Made by a program: the position numbers and the translations under genes. Below the pieces are notes generated by a model that saw nothing but the letters and a program-made list of their open reading frames with translations, was not told the origin of the DNA and did no database searches. From Nocardiopsis coralli (GTDB lineage: Bacteria > Actinomycetota > Actinomycetes > Streptosporangiales > Streptosporangiaceae): 64,000 nt of DNA. Numbering within the stretch: position 1 is the first letter of the stretch; every line of letters starts with the position of its first letter. Of the stretch, positions 1 to 8,446 are shown in pieces. The stretch spans positions 62,001-126,000 of the forward strand of contig NZ_JADBGI010000003.1 of the NCBI RefSeq assembly GCF_014892575.1, read 5' to 3'.

Positions 1-72
1 GGCGACAAAATGGACGTCCAGTACCCGGTTCTGGCCGTTTGCGGCCCCCGCGGCCCCCTCCTGCCCTCCGGC

Positions 73-867
73 TCAGCTCTGTGACAGCGCGTTGCTCCGG
101 TCGCGTGCGGCCTCGATCGCGTCGGTGAACGCCGTGCGCACCCCGTGCCGTTCGAGCTCGCGCAGCGCCGCGGCGGTGGTGCCACCGGGCGAGGTGACGT
201 TCTCCCGCAGCACGACGGGGTGCTCGCCGGTCTCGTCGAGCATCGCGGCCGCCCCGCTGATGGTGCGGCCCACCAGGCGCTGGGCGGTCGCGCGCGGCAT
301 GCCCATGGCCACGCCCGCCTCGATCATGGTCTCGGCGATGAAGTAGAAGTAGGCCGGTCCGCTGCCGGAGATCGCCGTCACGGTGTCCATGTGGCGTTCC
401 TCGATGCGCAGTACCTCCCCGACCGTGCCCAGCAGCTCCTCGGCGCGGTCCAGGTGCTCCGGGCCGGTGTGGCTGCCGCCGGCGACCGCGGTCATGCCCT
501 CACCGACCAGAGCGGGGGTGTTCGGCATGGCGCGCACGACCGGGACGGAGACCGGAAGGTGGCTCTCCAGCGCCTCGGTGGTCAGCCCGGCGGCGACGGA
601 GACCACGAGCGTGTCCGCGGAGAGGTGGTGCCCGATCTGCTGCAGCAGTGCCGGCATGTCGTGGGGCTTGAGCGCCAGCAGCAGGGTGTCCGCCCGCTTG
701 GCGGCCTCCTCGGCCGGGACGGTATCGACCCCGTAGCGGGAACGCAGCTCCGCGGCGTGCTCCTCGCGGGGCTCGGTCACGAGGACGTCGTGGGGCGCGT
801 GGTCCTTGGCCAGCATGCCGGCGAGGAGCGCTTCGCCCATCTTGCCCGCACCGATGATCGCGATCAT
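73..867 (-). CDS. proC: Pyrroline-5-carboxylate reductase
   Basis: Catalyses the last step of proline synthesis, NAD(P)H-dependent reduction of 1-pyrroline-5-carboxylate. The 264-residue protein opens with a Rossmann motif GAGKMGEALLAG at residues 5-16 and carries the family signatures SGSGPAYFYF in the middle and VTSPGGTTAAAL near the C-terminus. Length matches the family (about 265-280). The ATG at 867 was chosen over an upstream in-frame start at 906 because AGGAAGGA lies just ahead of it and the Rossmann beta strand then begins directly. The gene stands alone, about 100 bp downstream of a TIM-barrel gene on the same strand. Confidence 0.95.
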   Translation of the reverse strand: MIAIIGAGKMGEALLAGMLAKDHAPHDVLVTEPREEHAAELRSRYGVDTVPAEEAAKRADTLLLALKPHDMPALLQQIGHHLSADTLVVSVAAGLTTEALESHLPVSVPVVRAMPNTPALVGEGMTAVAGGSHTGPEHLDRAEELLGTVGEVLRIEERHMDTVTAISGSGPAYFYFIAETMIEAGVAMGMPRATAQRLVGRTISGAAAMLDETGEHPVVLRENVTSPGGTTAAALRELERHGVRTAFTDAIEAARDRSNALSQS

Positions 868-963
868 GAAGAGTCCTTCCTGCTCTCCCTCCACGCTAGA
901 GGGCACCGCGCACCGGCGTGAACGCCGCGTCCCGATCTGTGGACAACGGTGGGGCGAGCCCGG

Positions 964-1902
964 TCACCCGCGGCCGTCGGTGCCGTCCTCGTCGACGGTC
1001 CCGGTGGGGTCGACGGAGAAATGGCGCGGCGGCCCGCTGCGCTTGCGGCGCAGCAGGGTGATGCGCTCGCGGCGGTCGGACGGGGGCGCCGCGGCCTGCG
1101 GCGAGGGTGAGAAGTGCAGCCGGGTGAAGGCCAGCGCCTCGGCGAGCTCGCGCATGCGCGCCTGGCGGTCGGGGGCCTTGCGCGTGCTGACCTCGAGCAC
1201 CAGCTGGCCGCCGTACCCGCCGTTGGCCAGGTGTTCGAGCAGCTCGGCGACGGGTTGGCGCCCGCGGCCGGGGATCAGGTGCTCGTCGATGTTCTGTCCG
1301 CCGAAGCCGTCGGCGACGTGGACGTGGGAGAGGCGGTCGCCCAGCTGCCGGGCCATGTCCATCGCGTCGGAGCCGGACATCGCGGTGTGCGAGAGGTCGA
1401 GCGTGACGTCGGGGTAGTCGCGGTCGAGCGGGTTCCAGCTGGGTGCGTAGGGCACGACCTCGCGCTCGCGCACACGGACCGGGTACATGTTCTCGACCGA
1501 GAAGACCACGTCGGTCTCGTCCTGCATGCGTGCGATGCCGCGTTCGAAGTCGCGGGCGTACTCGCGCTGCCACCGGAAGGCGGGGTGCACGACGATGGTG
1601 CTCGCCCCGAGGGCCTCGGCCATCTCCTTGGACCGCACGAGCTTGCCCCAGGGGTCCTTGCCCCACACCCGCTGGGTGAGGACGAGGCAGGGCGAGTGCA
1701 CGGCGGTCACGGGCATGTGGTGGTAGTCCGACAGACGCCGCAGCAGGTCGATGTCCTGGCTCGCCGGGTCGGAGGAGACGAGGACCTCCACGCCGTCGAA
1801 CCCCAGCATCGCCGCGATCTCGAAGGCGGCCGGGGTCTTCTCCGGGTAGACCGACGCCGACGACAGGACGACGGGCGCGTCTGGGACCTGGATAGGGCTC
1901 AC
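964..1902 (-). CDS. Sugar phosphate isomerase/epimerase family (TIM barrel)
   Basis: A 312-residue protein of the xylose-isomerase-like/AP-endonuclease-2 TIM-barrel superfamily. Visible metal-site-like elements are TAVHSPC and TIVVHPAF (His on strand ends), SVENMYP (Glu), [11 protein letters not shown] (Asp/His), HVHVADG and LVLEVST (Glu) in the usual order. Such proteins isomerise or epimerise small sugars or act on inositol-type substrates; the substrate here cannot be read from sequence. The last 40 residues are a Pro/Arg-rich tail without obvious fold. It lies upstream of proC on the same strand and may be co-transcribed with it, a common actinobacterial pairing. Confidence 0.85.
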   Translation of the reverse strand: MSPIQVPDAPVVLSSASVYPEKTPAAFEIAAMLGFDGVEVLVSSDPASQDIDLLRRLSDYHHMPVTAVHSPCLVLTQRVWGKDPWGKLVRSKEMAEALGASTIVVHPAFRWQREYARDFERGIARMQDETDVVFSVENMYPVRVREREVVPYAPSWNPLDRDYPDVTLDLSHTAMSGSDAMDMARQLGDRLSHVHVADGFGGQNIDEHLIPGRGRQPVAELLEHLANGGYGGQLVLEVSTRKAPDRQARMRELAEALAFTRLHFSPSPQAAAPPSDRRERITLLRRKRSGPPRHFSVDPTGTVDEDGTDGRG

Positions 1903-2052
1903 CCGACCCAGACTATGCGCTCCCGGCGGGTCCGCGCTTCCGGAGCTCGGCGTGGCGGTGGGGACACGGGCAGCGCCCCGGCCCGGGCATCGGTGCGGTG
2001 ATGCTCGTGCCGGGGCGCCGGTCTGCGGGGATCATCGGGGCGGTCTCCGGGC

Positions 2053-2637
2053 TCAGCCGAGGCGGGCAGCCCCGACGAGGTTGGTGTGGTGGACGTCCCG
2101 CTCGCCGACGTCTCCCCCGGAGCTGGGCGCGTCGATCATGCGCCCGCCGCCGAGGTAGATGGCGACGTGGTAGGCGGTGCCCCCGTCGGCCCAGTAGAGG
2201 AGGTCGCCCCTCTGCGCGTTGCCGTAGGAGACCTTCTGGCCCTGGTCGACCTGGTCCTGGGCGATACGGGGCAGGTCCACACCGGCCTCGCCGAAGGCCC
2301 ACTGGACGAGCCCGGAGCAGTCGAAGGAGTCGGGGCCGGTGCCACCCCAGGCGTACGGGGTTCCGGCCTGGCTCTCCGCGGCGCTGATGGCCTGCTCGAC
2401 GGTGTCGGCGGGGAGGGCCTGGTGCACGCGCTCGGCGGAGGGTGTCGGTGGGGAGGAGGGGGTCTGTGCGGTGTGGGCGGCTGCGGGGGCCGCCCCGGAG
2501 GCGAGGGCCGCCGCGGCCACTGCCGCCGCGGTGAGTGCGCGTACCCCGCGCGTGGGGTTCCGGTCGGGACGGGCCTGTCGTTCCGGGGAGCGGCGTCGAC
2601 AGACCCCGGTTTGCTCGTGATGGCGGCGTTCACACAT
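2053..2637 (-). CDS. Secreted NlpC/P60 peptidoglycan hydrolase
   Basis: A 194-residue exported protein. An Arg-rich N-region is followed by an Ala-rich hydrophobic stretch ending AAPAAAHTA (about residues 35-57), a typical actinobacterial signal peptide. The C-terminal half is an NlpC/P60 domain: catalytic Cys in DSFDCSGLVQWAF, catalytic His in GTAYHVAIYLGGG, and the third residue expected in the following strand. Such enzymes cleave gamma-D-Glu-diaminopimelate bonds in peptidoglycan. CTGGAGG precedes the ATG. Actinobacterial NlpC/P60 genes are sometimes under c-di-AMP (ydaO) riboswitches; I looked in the 220 bp upstream and saw no convincing one. Confidence 0.9.
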   Translation of the reverse strand: MCERRHHEQTGVCRRRSPERQARPDRNPTRGVRALTAAAVAAAALASGAAPAAAHTAQTPSSPPTPSAERVHQALPADTVEQAISAAESQAGTPYAWGGTGPDSFDCSGLVQWAFGEAGVDLPRIAQDQVDQGQKVSYGNAQRGDLLYWADGGTAYHVAIYLGGGRMIDAPSSGGDVGERDVHHTNLVGAARLG

Positions 2638-2812
2638 GACTGGCCTCCAGCAGTGACACGGCGGCCCGCGCCCTCATGACGCAGATCTCTGAACCGCGTG
2701 CCCCCTATTCGTCACACACAGAGACGTTGATGTCACGGACAGTAGCCATTCTGTGGCCGGAAGTAGGCAAAGCCTGATTGACCTCGGGGCCCCGAAACGC
2801 CCACCCGGGCAC

Positions 2813-2845
2813 AAAAACGGCCGCGCCCTGTTCGGAGCACGGCCG
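2813..2845 (-). terminator. Intrinsic terminator of the SGNH hydrolase gene
   Basis: Read on the minus strand, CGGCCG arms (2840-2845 and 2818-2823), extended inward by mostly G-C pairs, are followed by TTTTTGT. It lies 20 nt after the stop codon at 2866, a canonical Rho-independent terminator that is rare in such GC-rich sequence. Confidence 0.85.
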
Positions 2846-2865
2846 AGTCGTGTTACGGGAACGGA

Positions 2866-3804
2866 TCAGGGCACGGGGACACCGAGGGCGTCACTGACGA
2901 ACGCGGTCGTGGCCTCCATCCCGGCCCGGTTCGGGTGGACCGGTGCGGCGGCGTTCTCGGGGATCACGCCCTCCACCCAGCGCACGTCGGAGGGCTGGCA
3001 GGAGTCGTACCCCCGCTCGAAGACGTCGACGAAGGTCGCCCCGTGTGCCGCGGACTCCTCCTCGAGCATCGCGTTGAGGTCGATCTGTGCCTGGTCCAGG
3101 TAGGGGACGTCCCCGCTGGAGATCGGGACGGTGGGCCAGCAGCCGTCACTCTCGGGCAGGATCTGCAGGTACCCCACGAACATCACGGTGGCGTCGGGGC
3201 TGCGCTCGGCCACGTCCTCGAAGACACCGGCGATGTCGCCGCGCAGCTCCTCGATGCGCTCGTCGAGCTCGTCGCCGTAGTGGTCGGCGCACGGGCTGCC
3301 GTTCGGGCTCGTGATGCTGCGGGTGGCGCACTCGATCATCACGTCGGCGAACCCGAAGTCGTTCCCGCCGATGCCGATGGTGACCAGGTCGGTGTCGGCG
3401 GTGAGGGCGTCCAGTTGGGGCGGCTGGTCGTCGAACTGGGCCTCGTAGAGGTCCTCGACGACCGCACCGGAACAGCTCACGTCGACGAGCTCGGTGATGC
3501 CGAGCTGCTCGGCGAGCATCTTGGGGTAGTTGGCGTCGGACTGCATGCAGCCCAGCAGCGGGGCCTTCTGCTGGACCACGAGGGGCCCGGCGGTGAAGGA
3601 GTCGCCGATCGCCACGTACTCCTCGAACGCCGCGGCCTCGGGGATCTCCTCGGCGGCCTCGGCGGTCTCGGCGGCGACGGGGGAGCCGGCCAGGGACAGG
3701 CCCAGGAGCGCGACGGCGGGAAGGGCCGCGCGGGCGGCCCATCTGCGCAGGCGCCCCGGGGTGGGGACGGGGGTGTGGACCGGCGTGTCGTCAGTACGGA
3801 ACAC
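2866..3804 (-). CDS. Secreted SGNH/GDSL-family hydrolase
   Basis: A 312-residue exported esterase/lipase-like enzyme. Residues 1-45 form a signal peptide (Arg-rich start, hydrophobic core LPAVALLGLSLAG, cleavage near VAAETA). The SGNH blocks are all present: block I GDSFTAG with the nucleophilic Ser, block II around the conserved Gly in CSGAVVEDL, block III GIGGNDFGF, and block V HPNRAGM with the catalytic His. Six cysteines in the mature part suggest three disulfides, as in Streptomyces extracellular SGNH lipases. The substrate (lipid, acyl ester or glycan acetyl) is not decidable from sequence. Monocistronic: strong terminator downstream, divergent radA upstream. Confidence 0.9.
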   Translation of the reverse strand: MFRTDDTPVHTPVPTPGRLRRWAARAALPAVALLGLSLAGSPVAAETAEAAEEIPEAAAFEEYVAIGDSFTAGPLVVQQKAPLLGCMQSDANYPKMLAEQLGITELVDVSCSGAVVEDLYEAQFDDQPPQLDALTADTDLVTIGIGGNDFGFADVMIECATRSITSPNGSPCADHYGDELDERIEELRGDIAGVFEDVAERSPDATVMFVGYLQILPESDGCWPTVPISSGDVPYLDQAQIDLNAMLEEESAAHGATFVDVFERGYDSCQPSDVRWVEGVIPENAAAPVHPNRAGMEATTAFVSDALGVPVP

Positions 3805-3896
3805 CGGGTCTCCTCTCCTGTGAGCGGGGGTTGATGGAGCGGGGACACGTGGATCTCACGCGACCCCGAAGGACCCTTGTGATGTCTCTAACATGA

Positions 3897-3927
3897 TTGA
3901 CATTTCCGGTCCCCTGACTCGTAGGTA
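3897..3927 (+). promoter_or_regulatory. Candidate radA promoter
   Basis: TTGACA at 3897-3902 and TAGGTA at 3922-3927 with a 19-bp spacer, about 80 bp before the chosen radA start. The -35 is consensus; the spacer is longer than ideal, so this is tentative. Confidence 0.3.
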
Positions 3928-4009
3928 ACTTTCATGTGTCCCGGGGACCCCGACCGTCTTCCTGTGGACGGCGACCGGAGTGTCCCCGGGGGCCGATACC
4001 GTGTCGGCC

Positions 4010-5383
4010 ATGGCCAAAGCAGCGAAGTCGACGTTCCGGTGCACCGAGTGCGGATGGTCCACGCTCAAATGGGTCGGCCGCTGCGGCGAGTGCCAGGCCT
4101 GGGGAACCGTCGAGGAGGCCGGGGCGCCCGCACCCGGATCCGTCGCCCCCGCCCCCGTGAGCTCCCGCGCCCGGCCCATCACCGAGATCGGTGTGGAGAC
4201 CGCCGAGGCCGTGCCCACCGGCGTCGACGAGCTCGACCGTGTGCTGGGCGGCGGCGCCGTACCCGGCGGGGTCGTGCTGCTGGCGGGCGAACCCGGCGTC
4301 GGCAAGTCCACGCTCCTGCTCGAGGTCGCCGCCATGCGTGCGCGCCAGGGCCCCGTCCTCTACGTCACCGGCGAGGAGTCGGCCGGGCAGGTGCGCCTGC
4401 GCGCCGAACGCCTGGACGCGCTCTCCGACCAGCTCTTCCTCGCCGCGGAGACCTCCATCGCCTCCCTGATCAGCCACGTCGACGCGGTCCAGCCGCGCCT
4501 GCTCGTGGTCGACTCGGTGCAGACGATGGTCTCCCCCGAGGTCAGCGGGGTTCCGGGCGGCGTGACCCAGGTCCGCCAGGTCACCGGCGCCCTCATCCAG
4601 ATCGCGAAGGAGCGCGGCATCGCGACCGTGCTCGTCGGCCACGTCACCAAGGACGGCTCCATCGCCGGCCCGCGCCTGCTGGAGCACCTGGTCGACGTCG
4701 TCCTGCAGTTCGAGGGCGAGCGCCACTCACAGCTACGGCTGCTGCGCGCGGTCAAGAACCGGTACGGGCCCACCGACGAGATCGGCTGCTTCGAGCTCAC
4801 CGAAGGCGGCATCGAGGGCCTGCCGGACCCGAGCGGGCTGTTCCTGACCGAGCGCACCGACCCGGTCTCGGGCACGTGCGTGACCGTGACCCTGGAAGGC
4901 CAGCGGCCCCTCATCACCGAGATCCAGGCCCTGGTCGCACCCACCCCGCTGCCGGCCCCGCGCAGGGCCACCTCGGGACTGGACACCGCGCGGGTGAACA
5001 TGATCCTCGCCGTCCTGGAGAAGCGCACCGGCATGAAGCTGGCCAACATGGACGTGTTCACCTCGACGGTGGGCGGCATGCGGCTGGCCGAACCGGCCGT
5101 CGACCTCGCGACGGCGATCGCGGCGGGCAGTTCCTTCAACGGCAAGGTCCTGCCCCCGGGGTTCATCGCCATCGGCGAGGTCGGACTGGCCGGGGACGTG
5201 CGAGCGGTGACCGGCGTGCGCCGCCGGGTCGCCGAGGCCCAGCGCCTGGGCTTCACCCTTGCGGTCGTGCCCAAGGGCTTCGGCGAGTCGATCCCCGGCA
5301 TCCAGGTGCACGAGGTCGAGGAGCTCAGCGAGGCCCTCGACCACGTGGCCAAGTACCCCAAGCCGCGCCTGGTCAAGAAGTGA
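4010..5383 (+). CDS. radA: DNA repair protein RadA
   Basis: RecA-like branch-migration ATPase acting on recombination intermediates. The 457-residue protein has the three expected parts: an N-terminal four-Cys zinc finger (CTECG...CGECQ, residues about 11-28), a RecA-type ATPase core with Walker A GEPGVGKST and Walker B LLVVDSVQT plus the RadA-specific KNRYGPTDEIG, and a C-terminal Lon-protease-like domain (from DVFTSTVGGMRL to KGFGESIPG). The ATG at 4010 puts the zinc finger ten residues from the start; GTG codons at 3980 and 4001 are alternatives. disA, often next to radA in actinobacteria, is not adjacent here. Confidence 0.95.
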   Translation: MAKAAKSTFRCTECGWSTLKWVGRCGECQAWGTVEEAGAPAPGSVAPAPVSSRARPITEIGVETAEAVPTGVDELDRVLGGGAVPGGVVLLAGEPGVGKSTLLLEVAAMRARQGPVLYVTGEESAGQVRLRAERLDALSDQLFLAAETSIASLISHVDAVQPRLLVVDSVQTMVSPEVSGVPGGVTQVRQVTGALIQIAKERGIATVLVGHVTKDGSIAGPRLLEHLVDVVLQFEGERHSQLRLLRAVKNRYGPTDEIGCFELTEGGIEGLPDPSGLFLTERTDPVSGTCVTVTLEGQRPLITEIQALVAPTPLPAPRRATSGLDTARVNMILAVLEKRTGMKLANMDVFTSTVGGMRLAEPAVDLATAIAAGSSFNGKVLPPGFIAIGEVGLAGDVRAVTGVRRRVAEAQRLGFTLAVVPKGFGESIPGIQVHEVEELSEALDHVAKYPKPRLVKK

Positions 5384-5404
5384 CCGCTGGGCGCGCCCGC
5401 CCCC

Positions 5405-5779
5405 CTAGAAGTCGAAGACCGCGCCCTTGGCCAGCCCGAGCAGGCAGGGGTTGCTGAAGGTCTCCTCGTACTCCTCCCACCCCATGGAGGACGCCCGGAC
5501 GGGGTTGTACTCCATCGTGCACTGGCCGTCCTCCGCCGGGACGGCCTCGATGGAACCGTGCTCCTCGATCAGGTCGCAGGCCTCCTGGGCCCTGGGGTGG
5601 GTGCCCTCCGCAGGGAGGCAGTCGAGGCTGACCTGGCGGTACTCACCGGAGTTCTCGAACTCCACCGACAGGACGTAGTCGGCGTCGGTACGCGCGGCCG
5701 AGGCCGGGTTGGTGAGGCCGACCGCGAGGGCGGCGGCTGCGGCACAGGCGAGAGCGGGACCGAGGATGGTGCGCTGCAC
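5405..5779 (-). CDS. Secreted subtilisin-inhibitor-like protein (SSI family)
   Basis: A 124-residue exported protein resembling Streptomyces subtilisin inhibitors (MEROPS I16), which block extracellular serine proteases. Residues 1-28 form a signal peptide ending NPASAAR. The mature part shows SSI landmarks: CLPAEGTHPRAQEAC, CTMEYNPV leading into the expected reactive-site region, GWEEYEETFSNPC, and four cysteines for two disulfides. A GTG start at 5779 is chosen because GGAG sits 5 nt upstream and the signal peptide starts there; an upstream ATG at 5860 adds 27 unlikely residues. Convergent with radA, with only about 20 bp between the stops. Confidence 0.8.
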   Translation of the reverse strand: MQRTILGPALACAAAAALAVGLTNPASAARTDADYVLSVEFENSGEYRQVSLDCLPAEGTHPRAQEACDLIEEHGSIEAVPAEDGQCTMEYNPVRASSMGWEEYEETFSNPCLLGLAKGAVFDF

Positions 5780-5860
5780 GATGGCTCCAGTGGCTGTGGG
5801 ATCAGTAGACAGCACACATGGTAACCAGTGCAGCACTCGGTGTACGTGAATTCGGCACAA

Positions 5861-5891
5861 GAAAGACCCGGCCCGAACATCGGACCGGGTC
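5861..5891 (-). terminator. Terminator of the acidic anchored-protein gene
   Basis: On the minus strand GACCCGG (5885-5891) pairs with CCGGGTC (5865-5871), extended inward by CGA/TCG pairing, then TTTCTTG. It starts 14 nt after the stop codon at 5906. Confidence 0.75.
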
Positions 5892-5905
5892 GGGGTCGGA
5901 GGGGA

Positions 5906-6694
5906 TCAGCCGACGCGGAAGCGCAGGTCGTCGGCGCCTTCGCTGTAGGTCCCGCGGAGTTCGGCGTGGTACCAGCCGCTGCCGGCGGCGGAGGTCTCGT
6001 CCCGGCAGTCGGAGAAGGAGCGCTCACGGTCCCAGTCGATGGTGTACCGGTGCGTGCGCCCCTGGTCGAGCTGGCGTTCGTCGGACGTGTCGCCCTCACG
6101 GCAGTGCGCCGTGGAGTAGACCGAGTCGTCGCCGGAGGTCACGACCATCTCCAGCTCCTCGGGGCCCACGTCGACGGTGCAGGTCTGCTCGCCGGTGTTG
6201 ACGACCTCGACGATGAACGAGGGGTCGACACCGGACGGGTACTGCTGCTCCTCGCCCTTCTTGTCCTCGAAGTCGAAGGTGATCACCACGTCCTGGGGGC
6301 GGCAGGGGTCCTCGGCGCGTTCAGGGGCAGCGATCTCGGCCTCGTCGTCGGAGCCCTCGTCCCCGTCCGAGCCCTCGTCATCACCGCCCTCGGCGCCCTC
6401 GTCGTCCCCGCCCTCCGAGGGGTCCTCGCTCGGGGAGGGCTCCTCGGTGGGTTCGGCGTCGTCCTCTTCGCCGTTCCCGTCCTCCTCGGGCTCCTCCGGT
6501 GGGACACTGGGTGAGGCCTCGGTGTCATCACCCCCGGCGCCGGCCTGGTTCTGCTGCCCCTCCTCGCCCGCCGAGGGTGAGCAGGCATAGGCCACGATGG
6601 CGACCACCACGAGGAAGGCCGCCAACACGAGGGCGCGCCGCTTCCAGTAGGTCTCGCGACTGACAGCTCCTGGGTGTCCGGTACTTGACGCCAT
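5906..6694 (-). CDS. Membrane-anchored protein with acidic linker, unknown function
   Basis: A 262-residue protein I do not recognise. Residues about 15-38 form one hydrophobic helix (RRALVLAAFLVVVAIVAYAC), followed by a roughly 90-residue Asp/Glu/Ser/Pro/Gly linker, then a compact domain of about 130 residues with four Cys (DPCRPQDV, EQTCTVDV, TAHCREG, FSDCRDE). This is the layout of an N-terminally anchored, surface-exposed beta-rich domain held off the membrane by a flexible spacer. The ATG at 6694 is preferred over one at 6724 because it lies just before the membrane segment; no clear Shine-Dalgarno is seen. Divergent from mutY with about 60 bp between start codons. Confidence 0.75.
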   Translation of the reverse strand: MASSTGHPGAVSRETYWKRRALVLAAFLVVVAIVAYACSPSAGEEGQQNQAGAGGDDTEASPSVPPEEPEEDGNGEEDDAEPTEEPSPSEDPSEGGDDEGAEGGDDEGSDGDEGSDDEAEIAAPERAEDPCRPQDVVITFDFEDKKGEEQQYPSGVDPSFIVEVVNTGEQTCTVDVGPEELEMVVTSGDDSVYSTAHCREGDTSDERQLDQGRTHRYTIDWDRERSFSDCRDETSAAGSGWYHAELRGTYSEGADDLRFRVG

Positions 6695-6757
6695 GGGCCG
6701 TAGTATTGCGTTTTTGCGCGTCACTCACCTACTCAACCCGCCGAATTCCCATAAAAG

Positions 6758-7633
6758 ATGAGCGACAACCCTTACAGCACAGCGGTTCTGGCGTGGTACG
6801 AGACCAACGCCCGAGATCTGCCCTGGCGTTCCATTGACGCTTCTCCCTGGTCGGTCCTGGTCAGCGAGATCATGCTCCAGCAGACACCGGTGGTACGTGT
6901 CCTCCCGGCCTGGCAGGCGTGGATGGAACGGTGGCCCACCCCGGCCGACCTGGCGAAAGAGCCCTCGGGTGAGGCCGTGCGCATGTGGAACCGGCTCGGT
7001 TACCCGCGGCGCGCGCTGCGCCTGCACGCCTGCGCGGTGGCCATCACCGAGGAGCACGGCGGGGAGGTCCCCAGCGACCACGCGACCCTGCTCTCGCTGC
7101 CGGGCGTGGGTTCCTACACCGCGGCGGCCGTGGCGAGCTTCGCTTTCGGACAGCGCCACGCGGTTCTGGACACCAACGTGCGACGGGTCCTCGCCCGTGC
7201 CGAAACCGGGATCGAGTATCCGCCGAAAACCCAGACCAAGGGCGAGGTCGCCCTGGCCGAGTCCCTGGTGCCCGAACTGCCGTCGGTGGCGGCGCGCTGG
7301 GCCGTGGCGGTCATGGAGCTCGGCGCCCTGGTGTGCACGGCACGTTCGCCCAAGTGCGCGGACTGCCCCATCGCCAACCAGTGCGCGTGGCGCCTGGCGG
7401 GCAAGCCGGCCCACGACGGCCCGCCGCGCCGGGGCCAGACCTACGCCGGCACCGACCGCCAGGTGCGGGGGCGGTTGCTGGCGGTGCTGCGCGAGGCCGA
7501 GCACCCGGTGCCCAAGGACGCTCTGGACGCCGTGTGGGACGAGAGCATCCAGCGCGAGCGCGCCCTGGACGGCCTGGTCTCGGACGGCCTCGTGGACCCG
7601 CTGGACGACGGGCGCTACGCCCTGCCCGGCTGA
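6758..7633 (+). CDS. mutY: A/G-specific adenine glycosylase MutY
   Basis: Base-excision enzyme that removes adenine mispaired with 8-oxoguanine. Over 291 residues it shows the catalytic Glu in VSEIMLQQTPV (about residue 37), the helix-hairpin-helix LPGVGSYTAAAV, the catalytic Asp in VLDTNVRRV, and a [4Fe-4S] loop with Cys spacing 6-2-5 (CTARSPKCADCPIANQC, about residues 192-208). The C-terminal MutT-like 8-oxoG recognition domain of E. coli MutY is replaced by a shorter Arg-rich and winged-helix-like tail of about 80 residues, as is usual in actinobacteria. Convergent with the DUF3105 gene. Confidence 0.93.
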   Translation: MSDNPYSTAVLAWYETNARDLPWRSIDASPWSVLVSEIMLQQTPVVRVLPAWQAWMERWPTPADLAKEPSGEAVRMWNRLGYPRRALRLHACAVAITEEHGGEVPSDHATLLSLPGVGSYTAAAVASFAFGQRHAVLDTNVRRVLARAETGIEYPPKTQTKGEVALAESLVPELPSVAARWAVAVMELGALVCTARSPKCADCPIANQCAWRLAGKPAHDGPPRRGQTYAGTDRQVRGRLLAVLREAEHPVPKDALDAVWDESIQRERALDGLVSDGLVDPLDDGRYALPG

Positions 7634-7663
7634 GCCCGGGCGGCCCCAGGGCACGGCGCGGCC

Positions 7664-8371
7664 TCAGGGCATGGCCCCCTGCGCGCCCTCGTCCTCCTCG
7701 CGCTCGACGCCGAGGTCGGCAGGGGTCTGCTCGGCGTCGAAGTCCTCCTCGGTCCCGTCGAACATCCCGCTGCACGGGGCACCGGGTTCGGGCACGTCGC
7801 GGGACTGCACGTACTGGCGCAGGAACGGGCCCAGCCGGGGGTCGTCGGCGTCGTCGAGCCGGATCTGCGTCTCCCAGCCGGAGGCCACCACCGGTGCGGG
7901 CAGGCCTTCCATGGGACTGACGATGATGTACTCGCCCGGGGTGTAGAGGTCGTGCAGCTGCTGGACCTGGTCGCGGTCCAGGTGCGGGTCGTGGGTGATC
8001 CACACGGCGCCGTGCTCCTGGGAGTGCACCGCGAACTCGGTGCGCAGCGGTTCGTCGTACACGCCGCAGTTCTGCCACGCGTCGTAGTGCTCACCGCCGG
8101 CCGGCGGGTACATCTCGTAGTCCGCCCGGGTGTCCATCGGCACGTGGGCCTTGGACAGCCCCTCCCACTCCTGGACACCCTCGACCGCCGAACCACGGGC
8201 CCGGTCCCCGGCGCCGAACATCGTGTAGGCGACCACTCCCCCGGCCAACACCAGGGCCAGGGCGAAGAAGGCCCCCACCGCGTACGGGGACGCCGGATCC
8301 TGGGTGGGCGGCCCGGCGGCAGGGGCCGAGGGGGCGGATGCGGGCTGCTGGGGTTCGGGCGCGTCAGTCAC
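7664..8371 (-). CDS. DUF3105 membrane-anchored protein (copy 1)
   Basis: A 235-residue DUF3105 protein. A Pro/Ala-rich cytoplasmic start is followed by one transmembrane helix (about residues 30-52), then the extracytoplasmic domain with the family hallmarks: YPPAGGEHYDAWQNCGVYDEPL, EFAVHSQEHGAVWIT and YIIVSPMEGLPAPVV. Two cysteines (in NCGVY and PCSGMF) could form a disulfide. Three invariant His suggest metal binding, but no activity is established for this family. It lies directly downstream of a second DUF3105 gene on the same strand and is convergent with mutY. Confidence 0.85.
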   Translation of the reverse strand: MTDAPEPQQPASAPSAPAAGPPTQDPASPYAVGAFFALALVLAGGVVAYTMFGAGDRARGSAVEGVQEWEGLSKAHVPMDTRADYEMYPPAGGEHYDAWQNCGVYDEPLRTEFAVHSQEHGAVWITHDPHLDRDQVQQLHDLYTPGEYIIVSPMEGLPAPVVASGWETQIRLDDADDPRLGPFLRQYVQSRDVPEPGAPCSGMFDGTEEDFDAEQTPADLGVEREEDEGAQGAMP

Positions 8372-8446
8372 TCTCCGCAGCCTAGTGGCACCCCTGGGTC
8401 CCTGTGGGCCGGTCGGGAAGATCCCCGCCCGGGGTCCGGCCGCGGT

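Noticed and set aside
2638-2760. Possible c-di-AMP (ydaO) riboswitch before the NlpC/P60 gene
   Set aside because: The expected conserved stretches were not found; only a short leader with a ribosome site is visible.
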